Shown here piece by piece: positions 1-8,602 of a DNA stretch of 64,000 nucleotides (positions are counted from its first letter, which is position 1; each line of letters begins with the position of its first letter). This stretch comes from Roseovarius sp. (lineage in GTDB: Bacteria > Pseudomonadota > Alphaproteobacteria > Rhodobacterales > Rhodobacteraceae): positions 1 to 64,000 of the forward strand of contig NZ_JAUCYU010000008.1 of NCBI RefSeq assembly GCF_030373445.1, given 5' to 3'. The notes beneath the pieces are model-generated. The model did not search any database. It saw only the letters and a program-made list of their open reading frames with translations, and was not told the DNA's origin. The translations under genes were made by a program, and so were the position numbers.

Positions 1-319
<319 letters not shown>

Positions 320-688
320 AAAGGCTGTTGCCAGCCTATCCTTAACGTTCGACCCTTGCACATCGTGTCTCACCCGGCAGGGTGAGACCCGTCTCTGTCT
401 GTTGTGCATGGTCCTTGCGGACGATGCCGAACAAACAGTGAAGCTGACTATCCATCATCGGGCCGAAGCCCTAGGTAGTTGATATGCAAGAGTGTTCCGT
501 CGTCTAGGACCAAACCGCCCGCATATCTCTTCAGATACCATCGATTTCAAAGAGCGTGAGAGACAAAATCGACTGGATGCGCCCTAACTTCCTTGGCGCG
601 CCCCGCCTCATCGATCTCTCGTTTTGTTGTCCGCCTCGTTGCCGTGTGGCCCGTCTGGCGTTCCGTTGTGCGCCTCAGCGCCGCCGGT
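320..688 (-). promoter_or_regulatory. rrn operon leader region
   Basis: This is the transcribed spacer between the rrn promoter and the mature 16S 5' end, about 370 nt long. It holds a boxA-like element at 543-556 and a hairpin near 370-390 (GTCTCACC/GGTGAGAC), but no ORF with coding character. Its extent is inferred from the promoter position; the transcription start was not mapped. Confidence 0.7.
543..556 (-). promoter_or_regulatory. boxA-like antitermination site of rrn leader
   Basis: The minus strand reads CGCTCTTTGAAATC, close to the bacterial boxA consensus TGCTCTTTAACA. It sits about 225 nt upstream of the 16S gene and 140 nt downstream of the promoter, the usual place for NusB/NusE loading on rRNA transcripts. 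Assignment is by motif and position only. Confidence 0.65.
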
Positions 689-695
689 GAGGGGG

Positions 696-724
696 TATTT
701 ACGGATTGCGGCTCACACTCGCAA
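696..724 (-). promoter_or_regulatory. rrn promoter
   Basis: The minus strand shows -35 TTGCGA (719-724), a 17-bp spacer and -10 TAAATA (696-701), followed by a C-rich initial region. TTGCG-type -35 boxes are usual for rRNA promoters in Rhodobacteraceae. Immediately upstream (about 727-785) lies an A/T-rich tract with runs of A and T that would suit an UP element contacting the RNA polymerase alpha subunits. This is the only good sigma-70 type match between the 16S gene and msrQ. Confidence 0.75.
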
Positions 725-871
725 GCCCTTTTTTCCGGAAACGTCATGTTTTTTTCAAAAAACTCGATTTTCTAATAAAAACAAAGGGTTCTGTTCCTGA
801 AATTTCGCGCACGCCCGCATTGGCGCAAGATTTTTTCGACCTCTCAGCGCACAAATGCCGGGGATTTCGGG

Positions 872-880
872 TTATCCACA
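872..880 (+). promoter_or_regulatory. perfect DnaA box
   Basis: TTATCCACA, an exact match to the strong DnaA-box consensus, lies about 150 bp upstream of the rrn -35 element and directly beside the GANTC array. It is the only perfect box I saw in this intergenic region, so it is more likely a DnaA titration or regulatory site than part of an origin. Confidence 0.5.
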
Positions 881-882
881 GG

Positions 883-1087
883 GAATCCCGCGCGAATTGG
901 CCGGACTCGCCCCCGGATTCCCCCGGAATCGGCGCCGAGTCAGCCAGGCGACTCGTGAATCGCGCCCGATTCACTCCCAAATGAATCGCGCATTCGTCCG
1001 CGAGTCGCCTTTTTTCTGGAAAGAATCTCTGAATCGGCCTCGAATCCGGGCATCGCGAGGAGTTCGGAGAGCGATTCCGCAGGAATC
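883..1087. repeat. GANTC site array (15 CcrM-type sites in 205 bp)
   Basis: Fifteen GANTC pentamers start at 883, 904, 916, 926, 937, 950, 957, 968, 983, 1002, 1023, 1031, 1042, 1073 and 1083. Random sequence would give about one per 256 bp. The intervals cluster around 10-11 bp and its multiples. There is no coding ORF here; the array fills the space between the msrQ stop codon and the rrn promoter region. GANTC is the target of the cell-cycle adenine methyltransferase CcrM in alphaproteobacteria; a functional role here is inference. Confidence 0.8.
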
Positions 1088-1101
1088 GCTTTGCGGCTCG
1101 G

Positions 1102-1737
1102 TCAGGCCCGGCTCTGCGCACCGCCCGCTGCCCGTGCCCGGCGCGGCTTTGCGATCCCGGGAAGACGAAGGGCAAGAAGGACCAGGATGATCCCCAGCAT
1201 CACCAGCGGCTTCACCTGCCATCCCTTCACCAGCATCACGTAATGAACAGCGCCCAGCACGGCCGCCGGATAGGCCAGCCTGTGCAGCTGCCGCCATTTC
1301 GGCCCCAGCCGCCGAACCGACACATTGTTCGACGTCACCGCCAGCGGAAGCAGCAAAACGAAGGCCGCCATGCCGACAGTTATATAGGGGCGCTTCACGA
1401 TATCGGCCCAGACCCGGTCGAGTGCCTGAACATCGAGCACCGCCCAGGTGAGCAGATGAGCCGTCACGAAGAAAAAGCACGCCAGCCCGATCGCGCGTCG
1501 GAACTTCAGCAGGTTCACCTTGGCGAACCGGCGCAGCGGCGTCACCGCCAGTCCGGCAATGAGCAGGTAAAGCGCCGCCTCGCCATAGGCATGCTCGATC
1601 GCCTCCACCGGGTTCGGGCCCAGCGCGCCGGTCGCGCCCTGGAAGAATACCCAGCCGGCATAAGCCACGCTGCCCACGTAAACCGTCCAGGCCGGCAGGC
1701 GGCGCACGGCCGAATTGAAGCGATCGACAAATGCCAT
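1102..1737 (-). CDS. msrQ: MsrQ, heme-binding membrane subunit of the MsrPQ methionine sulfoxide reductase
   Basis: This 211-residue integral membrane protein has about six hydrophobic helices and conserved histidines (TAHLLTW near residue 93, LHRLAYP, AVHYVML) expected to ligate heme b. MsrQ (YedZ) passes electrons from the quinone pool or a flavin reductase to periplasmic MsrP, which repairs oxidised methionines in envelope proteins. The start codon overlaps the msrP stop (TGATG), so translation is probably coupled. No terminator is visible after it; the GANTC array follows directly. Length and motif order fit the family. Confidence 0.93.
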   Translation of the reverse strand: MAFVDRFNSAVRRLPAWTVYVGSVAYAGWVFFQGATGALGPNPVEAIEHAYGEAALYLLIAGLAVTPLRRFAKVNLLKFRRAIGLACFFFVTAHLLTWAVLDVQALDRVWADIVKRPYITVGMAAFVLLLPLAVTSNNVSVRRLGPKWRQLHRLAYPAAVLGAVHYVMLVKGWQVKPLVMLGIILVLLALRLPGIAKPRRARAAGGAQSRA

Positions 1738-2639
1738 CAGTGGTACTTCACCAGGTCCATGCCTTCGTAAAGGCCGGCCACCTCTTCCTCGTAGCCGTTG
1801 AACATCCGGGTCGGGGTTTTCTTGGCGAAAAGCCCCTGCCCGATCAGCTGTTCATATTCCTGGCTCCAGCGGGGGTGATCCACCTGCGGGTTCACGTTGC
1901 TATAGAAGCCGTATTCGTTCGCACTGTACTTGTTCCAGGCTGTCGGCGGCTGCGTGTCGGTCAGGGTGATCCGCACGATCGACTTGATCGACTTGTAGCC
2001 ATACTTCCACGGCACGACCAAACGCAGCGGCGCGCCGTTCTGGTTCGGAATGTCCCGGCCATAGATTCCGGTCGCGATCATCGTCAGCGGATGCATCGCC
2101 TCGTCCAGCCGCAGCCCCTCGACATAGGGCCACTCGATCACCGGCCGGCTGACCCCCGGCATCTCGTCGGGGCGCAGCGCGGTCTCGAACGCCACGAACT
2201 TCGCCGAAGACTGCACCCCCGCCATCTCCAGCAGGTCGGCCAGCTCGAACCCGTTCCACGGCACGACCATCGCCCAGCGTTCGACACAGCGGAAGCGATA
2301 GATCCGCTCCTCGACTGTCATCTTCTTCATGATGTCCTCGAAGGCATAGTCGCCGGGGCGGTCGACCATCCCGTCAATCTTCACGCTCCACGGCTCGGTG
2401 GTCAGCATGTGGGCATGTTTCGCCGGATCGCCCTTGCCGGTGCCGAATTCGTAGAAGTTGTTGTAGCTGGTGATGTCGTCCCACTCGTTGGGCTCCAGCG
2501 TCTCGGCCCGCGCCGAGGCGCCAATGCCGGTCAGCGCCAGCCCGGCGGCCGCCGCCCCGATCACCTGCCGCCGGTTCAGGAACAGGTGCTCCGGTGTCAC
2601 GTCATTGTCGGTCAGGGTGTTCTTCCAGCGAAAGGCCAT
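1737..2639 (-). CDS. msrP: MsrP, periplasmic protein-methionine-sulfoxide reductase catalytic subunit
   Basis: This 300-residue molybdopterin enzyme of the sulfite-oxidase fold (YedY) carries a twin-arginine signal (NRRQVIG at 22-28 followed by an alanine-rich segment to about 45). Export of the folded, cofactor-loaded protein by Tat is therefore expected. Cys118 in the YRFRCVERW motif is the likely molybdenum ligand. It reduces methionine sulfoxide in periplasmic proteins with electrons from MsrQ, encoded immediately downstream. A 9-bp perfect palindrome at 2662-2684, 23 bp before the start codon, may be a terminator or operator. Confidence 0.94.
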   Translation of the reverse strand: MAFRWKNTLTDNDVTPEHLFLNRRQVIGAAAAGLALTGIGASARAETLEPNEWDDITSYNNFYEFGTGKGDPAKHAHMLTTEPWSVKIDGMVDRPGDYAFEDIMKKMTVEERIYRFRCVERWAMVVPWNGFELADLLEMAGVQSSAKFVAFETALRPDEMPGVSRPVIEWPYVEGLRLDEAMHPLTMIATGIYGRDIPNQNGAPLRLVVPWKYGYKSIKSIVRITLTDTQPPTAWNKYSANEYGFYSNVNPQVDHPRWSQEYEQLIGQGLFAKKTPTRMFNGYEEEVAGLYEGMDLVKYH

Positions 2640-2661
2640 GCGTCAGGTCTCCGGTATTGCG

Positions 2662-2684
2662 CTACATCTGCGCCACAGATGTAG
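2662..2684. promoter_or_regulatory. palindrome upstream of msrPQ
   Basis: CTACATCTG, five bases, then CAGATGTAG form a perfect 9-bp inverted repeat 23-45 bp upstream of the msrP start codon. The placement suits an operator or a 5'-UTR hairpin. There is no T-run in the msrP direction, so a terminator is less likely. I did not see a second copy in the window. Confidence 0.45.
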
Positions 2685-2756
2685 AGGGCCACGGCCTGCC
2701 CGGCAAAACAAGCCGACTCACAAACACGTTGCCCTACCGTAACATTCGGCAGCCCT

Positions 2757-2778
2757 CGCGCGCGCACGCGCGCGCGTA
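2757..2778. repeat. 22-bp alternating purine-pyrimidine (CG-rich) tract
   Basis: An uninterrupted pyrimidine-purine alternation, almost entirely CG dinucleotides with one CA and one TA, lies between the divergently placed end of the FMN-protein gene and the start region of msrP. Such tracts can adopt Z-form DNA under negative supercoiling. No function can be read from it. Confidence 0.5.
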
Positions 2779-2792
2779 GTACTAAGGCCCGC

Positions 2793-4301
2793 CTACTCCG
2801 CTGCCTTTGCAGGATCATAGCTCGGCAGGATCCGGTTGAACGGAACGCTCGTCCCGTCCGCCTGCACGATCCGCACATGCCGTCGCCGCATCTGCCGCGG
2901 TTCGGCCACGCCGACCGAGTGGGCGATGGTCTCGACCTCCTTGATTACCGCCTGCGCATAATGCGCCACCTTGTCGATCTTGGTCTCCACCACCAGCCCC
3001 TTCTGATACCTCGGGTTGTGCGTGGTGATACCGGTGGGGCAGGTGTTGCGGTTGCACTTCAGCGCCTGGATACAGCCGAGCGAGAACATGAACCCCCGCG
3101 CCGAGGTCACGAAATCCGCCCCGGCACAGATCGCCCAGGCCACGTCGCCCGGGTTCACCAGCTTGCCGCTGGCAATGATGCGGATCCGGTCCTTCAGCCC
3201 GTGCCGGTCGCGCATGTCCACCACCCGCGGCAGCGCCTCGCGCACCGGCATGCCGACAAGGTCGATCAGCGGCATCGGCGCGGCCCCCGTACCGCCTTCT
3301 CCCCCGTCGATGGCGATGAAGTCGGGCGCGTGCTCGGCCCCGCGCGCGTCGATTGCCTCGAACAGCGGCTCCATCCCGTCGACCGAGCCCACCGCCGTCT
3401 TGATCCCCACGGGCTTGCCGGTCACCTCGCGGATATGTCCGATCATGTCGAGCAACTCGTCATAGGTGCCGGCCTCCGGGTGCCGGTTGGGCGAAATGCT
3501 GTCCTGCCCCACCGGAATGCCACGGATCATCGAAATCTCCGGCGTCACCTTCGCCCCCGGAAGGATGCCGCCCTTGCCGGGCTTCGCCCCCTGGCTCAGC
3601 TTCAACTCGAACATCCGCACCGTCTCGTGCGCGGCGATCTCCTTCAGCTTCTCGTCGCTCAGCCCGCCCGTCTCGGTCCGCACCCCGTACTTGGCCGTGC
3701 CGATCTGGAAGACCAGGTCGCACCCGCCCTCGAGGTGATAGGGCGAAAGCCCCCCCTCCCCGGTATTCATCCAGATCCCCGCCGCTTTCGCCCCCTTGCT
3801 CAGCGCCCTGACGGCAGGCTTGGAAATCGCCCCGTAACTCATCCCCGAGATGTTGAAAATCGACGGCGCCGCGAAGGGCTTCCGCGCATGCGGCCCGATC
3901 TCCAGCGGCTCGGTCCTGGCATACATGTCATTCAGCGGCGGAAAGGCCGAGTTCGCGAAGATCGGCGTGCCCGGCACGCTGATATTCCGGGTCGACCCGA
4001 AGGCCACCGTGTTCCCCACGCCCTTCGACGCCCGCCCGACCCAGTCGCGCTGCGCCCGGTTGAACGGCAGCTCCTCCCGGTCCATCGCGAAGAAATACTG
4101 CCGGAAGAACTCTCCCAGTTCCGAGAACAGGTGCCGGAACCGCCCGATCACCGGGTAATTCCGCCGGATCGCATCGCCCCGCTGAGACCGGTCGATCACG
4201 AACAGGATCACCCCCGCCAATGCCAGCAGACCCAGCACCGCGATGAAGGCGATCGCCAGGATCTCGACGGCCCTCAGCGCAAATCCCATGTCCAGTTCCA
4301 T
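2793..4301 (-). CDS. membrane-anchored FMN-binding glutamate synthase-like protein
   Basis: This 502-residue protein has one N-terminal transmembrane helix (about residues 9-34) followed by a GltB central/FMN domain. The GMSYGAIS and GEGGLSPYH motifs are FMN-site signatures, and C-x5-C-x4-C around residues 409-420 (CIQALKC, then NTCPTG) matches the 3Fe-4S ligands of glutamate synthase. It lacks the amidotransferase domain, so it is not a complete GltB; the physiological substrate of these stand-alone proteins is unclear. The start was chosen because AAGGAGG lies just upstream of this ATG; an ATG seven codons earlier is possible. It is transcribed alone. Confidence 0.85.
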   Translation of the reverse strand: MELDMGFALRAVEILAIAFIAVLGLLALAGVILFVIDRSQRGDAIRRNYPVIGRFRHLFSELGEFFRQYFFAMDREELPFNRAQRDWVGRASKGVGNTVAFGSTRNISVPGTPIFANSAFPPLNDMYARTEPLEIGPHARKPFAAPSIFNISGMSYGAISKPAVRALSKGAKAAGIWMNTGEGGLSPYHLEGGCDLVFQIGTAKYGVRTETGGLSDEKLKEIAAHETVRMFELKLSQGAKPGKGGILPGAKVTPEISMIRGIPVGQDSISPNRHPEAGTYDELLDMIGHIREVTGKPVGIKTAVGSVDGMEPLFEAIDARGAEHAPDFIAIDGGEGGTGAAPMPLIDLVGMPVREALPRVVDMRDRHGLKDRIRIIASGKLVNPGDVAWAICAGADFVTSARGFMFSLGCIQALKCNRNTCPTGITTHNPRYQKGLVVETKIDKVAHYAQAVIKEVETIAHSVGVAEPRQMRRRHVRIVQADGTSVPFNRILPSYDPAKAAE

Positions 4302-4618
4302 CGTCACCCTCCTTGCCCGCACCGGCCCGAACGGCCGCCGCCCCTACAGACTTCTGCGCGACGCCCAAGACTTCAAGCCTCGAAATGTGCCCCGGATCAC
4401 CCGTGTCGCACCACTTTGTGCTCACACCGTGCTGACCTTTCCTGACAAATCTTTGACTTGATCACGCGACCCCCCCGGGCTTAGCCGGCAGGCCGCGAAA
4501 GTCCAGTCGTCCCGGCACGATTTCCCGGTGAACCGCTTCGCCCCTCCCCCCGTAATCCTCGTCGAATGCTCACTGGGCATTCTCACACTCAAACACGCAA
4601 ACAAAGGAGAAGACTCAC

Positions 4619-5110
4619 ATGCTTCGCAGAACCTACCTCGCCCTCACCGCCGCCACCCTTCTGTCGGCCACAGCCGCGCCGGCACTCGCGGACAATCATT
4701 CGATGGACATCGTCGACACGGCGGTCAACGCCGAAGGCTTCGAAACCCTCGTCGCCGCGGTCGAGGCCGCAGGCCTGGTCGAAACGCTGAAGGGTGAAGG
4801 CCCCTTCACCGTCTTCGCCCCCACCGACGAGGCGTTTGCCGCCCTGCCCGAGGGCACCGTCGAAGACCTGCTCCTGCCCGAGAACAAGGATCAGCTGACC
4901 GCGATCCTCACCTACCACGTGGTGCCCGGCAAGGTGATGTCCGGCGACCTGACCGACGGCATGACCGCGGCCACCGTCGAGGGCAGCGATGTCACCATCA
5001 TGACCGAGGGTGGCGTCATGGTGAATGACGCCTCTGTCGTGCAGCCCGATATCGAGGCGTCGAACGGCGTCATCCACGTCATCGACAAGGTGATCATGCC
5101 CGACATGTAA
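4619..5110 (+). CDS. secreted fasciclin (FAS1) domain protein
   Basis: This 163-residue protein has a Sec signal peptide ([13 protein letters not shown], cleavage expected near ALA-DN at about 25) and a single FAS1 domain, with the typical [13 protein letters not shown] motif and the H2 region TYHVVPG. The C-terminus ends in [11 protein letters not shown], as usual for the family. FAS1 domains mediate adhesion or ligand binding outside the cell; the partner is unknown. AAAGGAGAAG supplies a good ribosome binding site. It is monocistronic and followed by a GC-rich hairpin at 5136-5158. Confidence 0.92.
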   Translation: MLRRTYLALTAATLLSATAAPALADNHSMDIVDTAVNAEGFETLVAAVEAAGLVETLKGEGPFTVFAPTDEAFAALPEGTVEDLLLPENKDQLTAILTYHVVPGKVMSGDLTDGMTAATVEGSDVTIMTEGGVMVNDASVVQPDIEASNGVIHVIDKVIMPDM

Positions 5111-5135
5111 GCCTGTCTTCGTGACGGCTTCCCAG

Positions 5136-5158
5136 ACGGGGCGGCATTGCCGCCCCGT
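5136..5158 (+). terminator. hairpin after fasciclin gene
   Basis: ACGGGGCGGC, three bases, then GCCGCCCCGT form a perfect 10-bp stem 25 bp downstream of the stop codon. There is no T-run after it, so termination efficiency is uncertain. Confidence 0.55.
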
Positions 5159-5407
5159 CCTCGTTCCACGATTCGCGCGCCCATGGCCCCAAGCTTCGGT
5201 GTCCCCCCGTTTTATCCCGGAATCGGCAACGCCATGGCCAATTCGCAATCATTGTCGCCCGAACCGGCCGCAAATCGCCGCCTCCCGACATATTATCACC
5301 ACATCTCGCCTTGTTTCTGACATACTCGGACCACAGAAAAAACGTGGTTCCGGTCGTCAGGCCGGGCCCTGCGTGGGGGCGCAGGTATTAGGTTTGTGAG
5401 TGCTGCC

Positions 5408-6508
5408 ATGAAGTCATCTCCCGTATTATCTCCGTCGTCCGGTGACATCTCCAATTCGGGCGCCGGCGCGAATCCATACGTGAAACAGCCCAGCCGCGCC
5501 TTCTGGCGCTCGGCCGTCTCCGACCTGTCCCCCATCGAGATGGATGGCATCTACGAGCCCCGCTTCCCGATCTCGCGCGAGACACGCATCTCCGCCGCCG
5601 GAAGCTGCTTCGCCCAGCACATCGCGCGACAGTTCAAGGCACGCAACTACCGCTTCACCGATGTCGAGCCCGCCCCGCCCTTCCTCGACGCCGAAACCGC
5701 CGAGGATTTCGGCTACGGCCAGTACTCCGCCCGCTACGGCAACGTCTACTCGATCCGCCAGCTGCTCCAGCTCTTCGCCCGCGCCGAAGGCGCGATGGAC
5801 CCGGACGATCACGTCTGGCTGAAAGACGGCCGCGCCTATGACCCGTTCCGCCCCACCATCCAGCCCGACGGCTTCGCCTCGCTGGCCGAGATGGAGGCCG
5901 ACCGCGAATACCACCTCGACCAGGTCCAGACCCTTCTGGGCCAAACCGACCTGTTCGTCTTCACTTTTGGCCTGACCGAGGCCTGGGTGAACAAGCGCGA
6001 CGGCGCGGTGCTGCCCTCCTGCCCCGGCACCCATGCCGGCACGTTCGACCCGGAGACCTACGCCTTCCGCAACTTCCGCTTCAACGAGGTGCTGCAGGAT
6101 GCCGAGGCCTTCATAGCCCTCGCCCGCCAGCACAACCCGGACATGCGCTTCCTCTTCACCGTTTCGCCCGTGCCCCTGACGGCCACCGCCACCGATCAGC
6201 ACGTGCTGGCCGCCACGACCTATTCCAAGTCGGTCCTCCGCGCGGTCTGCGGCGAACTGGCCATGGCGCATAACTTTGTCGATTATTTCCCCTCCTACGA
6301 ACTGGTCGCATCGCACCCCATGCGCGGCATCTATTACCGCCCCAACATGCGCAACGTCGCAGCCCAGGGCGTGGCCCGGGTGATGGACATCTTCTTCGCC
6401 GCCCACGGCGACACCGGCACCCCCGAGCCGCAGCAAAGCGAGACACCTGCCGTGCCCACCTCCGACCCGGCCTGCGACGAGGAAATCCTGGAGTTCTTCG
6501 AGACATGA
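5408..6508 (+). CDS. GSCFA-domain protein
   Basis: This 366-residue protein contains the eponymous GSCFA motif (residues 65-69, AAGSCFAQHIARQF) followed by the regions seen in this SGNH-hydrolase-like family (FVFTFGLTEAW, FLFTVSPVPL). The family is found with cell-surface glycan genes; the substrate is unknown. The C-terminal 40 residues are acidic and low in complexity. An in-frame GTG at 5396 could extend the protein by four residues; ATG was preferred but neither has a clear ribosome binding site. It overlaps the next gene by ATGA, so the two are coupled. It opens the glycan block. Confidence 0.85.
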   Translation: MKSSPVLSPSSGDISNSGAGANPYVKQPSRAFWRSAVSDLSPIEMDGIYEPRFPISRETRISAAGSCFAQHIARQFKARNYRFTDVEPAPPFLDAETAEDFGYGQYSARYGNVYSIRQLLQLFARAEGAMDPDDHVWLKDGRAYDPFRPTIQPDGFASLAEMEADREYHLDQVQTLLGQTDLFVFTFGLTEAWVNKRDGAVLPSCPGTHAGTFDPETYAFRNFRFNEVLQDAEAFIALARQHNPDMRFLFTVSPVPLTATATDQHVLAATTYSKSVLRAVCGELAMAHNFVDYFPSYELVASHPMRGIYYRPNMRNVAAQGVARVMDIFFAAHGDTGTPEPQQSETPAVPTSDPACDEEILEFFET

Positions 6509-7221
6509 CCCTGAACATCTGCGGCAACTCCCACACCCGTGCCCTTCGCGCCGGAATGCAGATCCTCGAAGACAGCGTCGCCGAAGAGGTCGTGGTCTTC
6601 CCCCTCGGCACCGCCGACAACGAGGCCGAGCCTTTCAGCACCATCGAGAACGGCCGCGTCGTCCTGACCAACGACCGCTTCCGCACCAAGCTGCAGAAGA
6701 ATTTCGGCTTCTCCAGCTTCGGCCCGGCCGACCGCTGGGGCATCTGTCTCGGCACCCACAACTACCGCCTGATGCGCTCCGAGGCATGGCTCCGCGCCGC
6801 CCCGGCGTGGCTCGGCATCCCCGGCATGCAGCCGGTGCCCGAAGCCGCCTTCGCCCAGATGGTCGCCGCCGATCAGCGCCACATCCGCGCGTTCTTCGAC
6901 CAGCTTCTGCAAACCGGCGTCCGCCCCTTCGTCATCTCGGCGCCGTGGCCCGTGCGCAGCCACCCGATCATGACCGAAACGGGCGTCCGCCCCGAGATCA
7001 TCAAGGCGATCGACGTCAAGGCCCGTGCCCTCTTCGCCGCATGGCTGGCCGAGCGGCGCATCGACCTGATCCTGCCCCCGAAAGAAGCCGCCGACGAACA
7101 GGGCTTCCTCCGCCCCCGCTTTGCCAAGGGCGGCGACGACCACTACCACGGCAACCCGCGCTATGGCCGTCTGATGTTGAAGAAGGTGCTGGAAAGCCAG
7201 CGCGTGGCCGTCGCCGCCTAG
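6505..7221 (+). CDS. SGNH-hydrolase-like protein of unknown function
   Basis: This 238-residue protein starts MTLNICGNSHTRALRAG; the GNSH motif at residues 7-10 resembles block I of SGNH hydrolases. A later FVISAPWPVRSHP segment and a C-terminal DDHYHGN (H in a D/H-x-x-H-like setting) could supply the remaining catalytic residues. It is translationally coupled (4-bp overlap) to the GSCFA gene, which suggests joint action, for example on O-acyl groups of a glycan. That role is inference. Its stop codon overlaps the stop of the convergent gene inside CCTAGG. Confidence 0.65.
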   Translation: MTLNICGNSHTRALRAGMQILEDSVAEEVVVFPLGTADNEAEPFSTIENGRVVLTNDRFRTKLQKNFGFSSFGPADRWGICLGTHNYRLMRSEAWLRAAPAWLGIPGMQPVPEAAFAQMVAADQRHIRAFFDQLLQTGVRPFVISAPWPVRSHPIMTETGVRPEIIKAIDVKARALFAAWLAERRIDLILPPKEAADEQGFLRPRFAKGGDDHYHGNPRYGRLMLKKVLESQRVAVAA

Positions 7222-7730
7222 GCCATCGACAGCCAGATGGCGTAACCGAACAGGACCACGTTAAGGTAGGACGTCCCCGCCATGCCGAAGGCGCGATAGA
7301 GCGGATGGATGCGATACCCGATCCAGAACGCGAACCGCATCACCACGAAGATGATCGCCGCCGCCGCGACGACGCTCACCTTTTCACCGGTCGCACAGGC
7401 CGCCACCGCCAGCGAGGCGACCACGAAAAGCACGTATTGCTGAAGGGTATTCTCGGCGACGCGGCCGTTGATCTTGATCGCATCGGTTTCCTTTCCCAGG
7501 GTCGGGTCGATCGCGTCGCTGGTAAAGCGCGCGTTTCCCACGAACAGAAGCACCAGGAACAACGGCAATGCCGCAATCGCGATCCATCCCGCAGCATAGG
7601 CAAGCCGTTCGCCCGGCAACGCCTCGGGCGGCAGCCCCGTCAGCAAGAGCGACAGCGCGACAAGGGCCCCCAGCATCGTGAGAACGCCGCTCGCCGCTCC
7701 GACTGCAACAACCTTCTGATCTCCCGTCAT
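7218..7730 (-). CDS. MAPEG-family membrane protein
   Basis: This 170-residue, four-helix membrane protein matches the MAPEG (membrane-associated eicosanoid/glutathione metabolism) pattern: a conserved RVAENTLQQYVLF segment at the second helix and RFAFWIGYRIHPLYRAFGM before the last helix. Bacterial members are mostly uncharacterised; some have glutathione-dependent activity. The ATG was chosen because upstream in-frame sequence is not protein-like. It is not coupled to its neighbours (134-bp gap upstream). Confidence 0.8.
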   Translation of the reverse strand: MTGDQKVVAVGAASGVLTMLGALVALSLLLTGLPPEALPGERLAYAAGWIAIAALPLFLVLLFVGNARFTSDAIDPTLGKETDAIKINGRVAENTLQQYVLFVVASLAVAACATGEKVSVVAAAAIIFVVMRFAFWIGYRIHPLYRAFGMAGTSYLNVVLFGYAIWLSMA

Positions 7731-7864
7731 CGGCCTATCCGTCTTGCGTGGAGCCCGCGGGCCAACCGGCGGTTGATTCGGCCAGCCAGGCCGGCCCGAG
7801 TGTGGCCGTCCGCGCGCCCGGCATCTACCGTTTTTCCCCTTCAGCCCGTGAAGAGTCCGTGACG

Positions 7865-8602
7865 CTAAACCAGTTCTCGGCTCGACCGCCGGCGAAACTC
7901 CAGCTCTCCGCCCAACGCCCGGCGCAGCGCGACGGGCCTCACCCCGATGGCGCATTCCGTCACCCGGTTGATCAGCCCCGCCGATTTCAGCCGCTTGCCC
8001 ACGCCATGCCCGACCTTGCCGATGATGTAATGATGCAGGTTCGGACACACCGGAAAGCGCGACCAGTGCGGCCGCTCCACCTTGCCACCGCCATGCAGCA
8101 CGAAATAGGTGCAACCCGGCTCCAGCGTGTCCGACAATGGCGGTCGGGTGAACCGCCCGATCCGCTCGCGATAGGTCGCCCACCGCACCTCTTCCGGTAC
8201 CACAGCCGGGTCCGCCGAATACTGCGCCGAGATCGCAAGGCAGCTCTTCGCCCGCAGTGCCCCTGCAAAGATCACCGCACCATAGCCGCCCATCGAATTG
8301 CCGAAGGTCACCGTCTCGGTGATCCCGTGATCCTCCCGGTACCGGACGACCACGTCGAGGATCTCCTCGAAGATCCCCGGGTCGTTATACCAGCTCCGCA
8401 AGGTGTCCGACACGAACAGCACGTGGTTGCGCCCGTCCTGCCGGCTGCTCTTCACGAATTCCTCGGTCTGGTGTCGCGCCTCGGGCTTGCCGACCCCGGT
8501 GAACGACACCACCAGCCGCGGCTCTCGCCCCGCCAGGCTCGTGGCCTTCACCCGGTCGGACTGGTGGAACACCGCAAGCGGTGCGGTCGCCAAGCCGGTC
8601 AT
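7865..8602 (-). CDS. alpha/beta-hydrolase-like protein, paralogue of the protein at 16402-17349
   Basis: This 245-residue protein has a nucleophile elbow GNSMGG (Ser103) preceded by a beta strand (TVTF) and followed by GYGAVIFAG. A later VLHGGG and IIGKVGHGV could provide the catalytic histidine. It shares the pattern G-x-SMG-x-x-GA, then an L-A-x-x-x-Q strand and a VP-x-E-x-R segment with the 315-residue protein at 16402. The start codon directly abuts the stop of the upstream glycosyltransferase, so the pair is an operon. The substrate is unknown; a role in surface-polymer handling is inferred from context. Confidence 0.65.
   Translation of the reverse strand: MTGLATAPLAVFHQSDRVKATSLAGREPRLVVSFTGVGKPEARHQTEEFVKSSRQDGRNHVLFVSDTLRSWYNDPGIFEEILDVVVRYREDHGITETVTFGNSMGGYGAVIFAGALRAKSCLAISAQYSADPAVVPEEVRWATYRERIGRFTRPPLSDTLEPGCTYFVLHGGGKVERPHWSRFPVCPNLHHYIIGKVGHGVGKRLKSAGLINRVTECAIGVRPVALRRALGGELEFRRRSSRELV

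Noticed and set aside
727..1087. Replication origin: A/T-rich tract, DnaA box and GANTC sites together
   Set aside because: Only one DnaA box is present, no CtrA-type TTAA-N7-TTAA sites and no origin-linked genes (hemE, dnaA, parAB, gidA) are nearby. The A/T-rich tract is explained by the rrn promoter.
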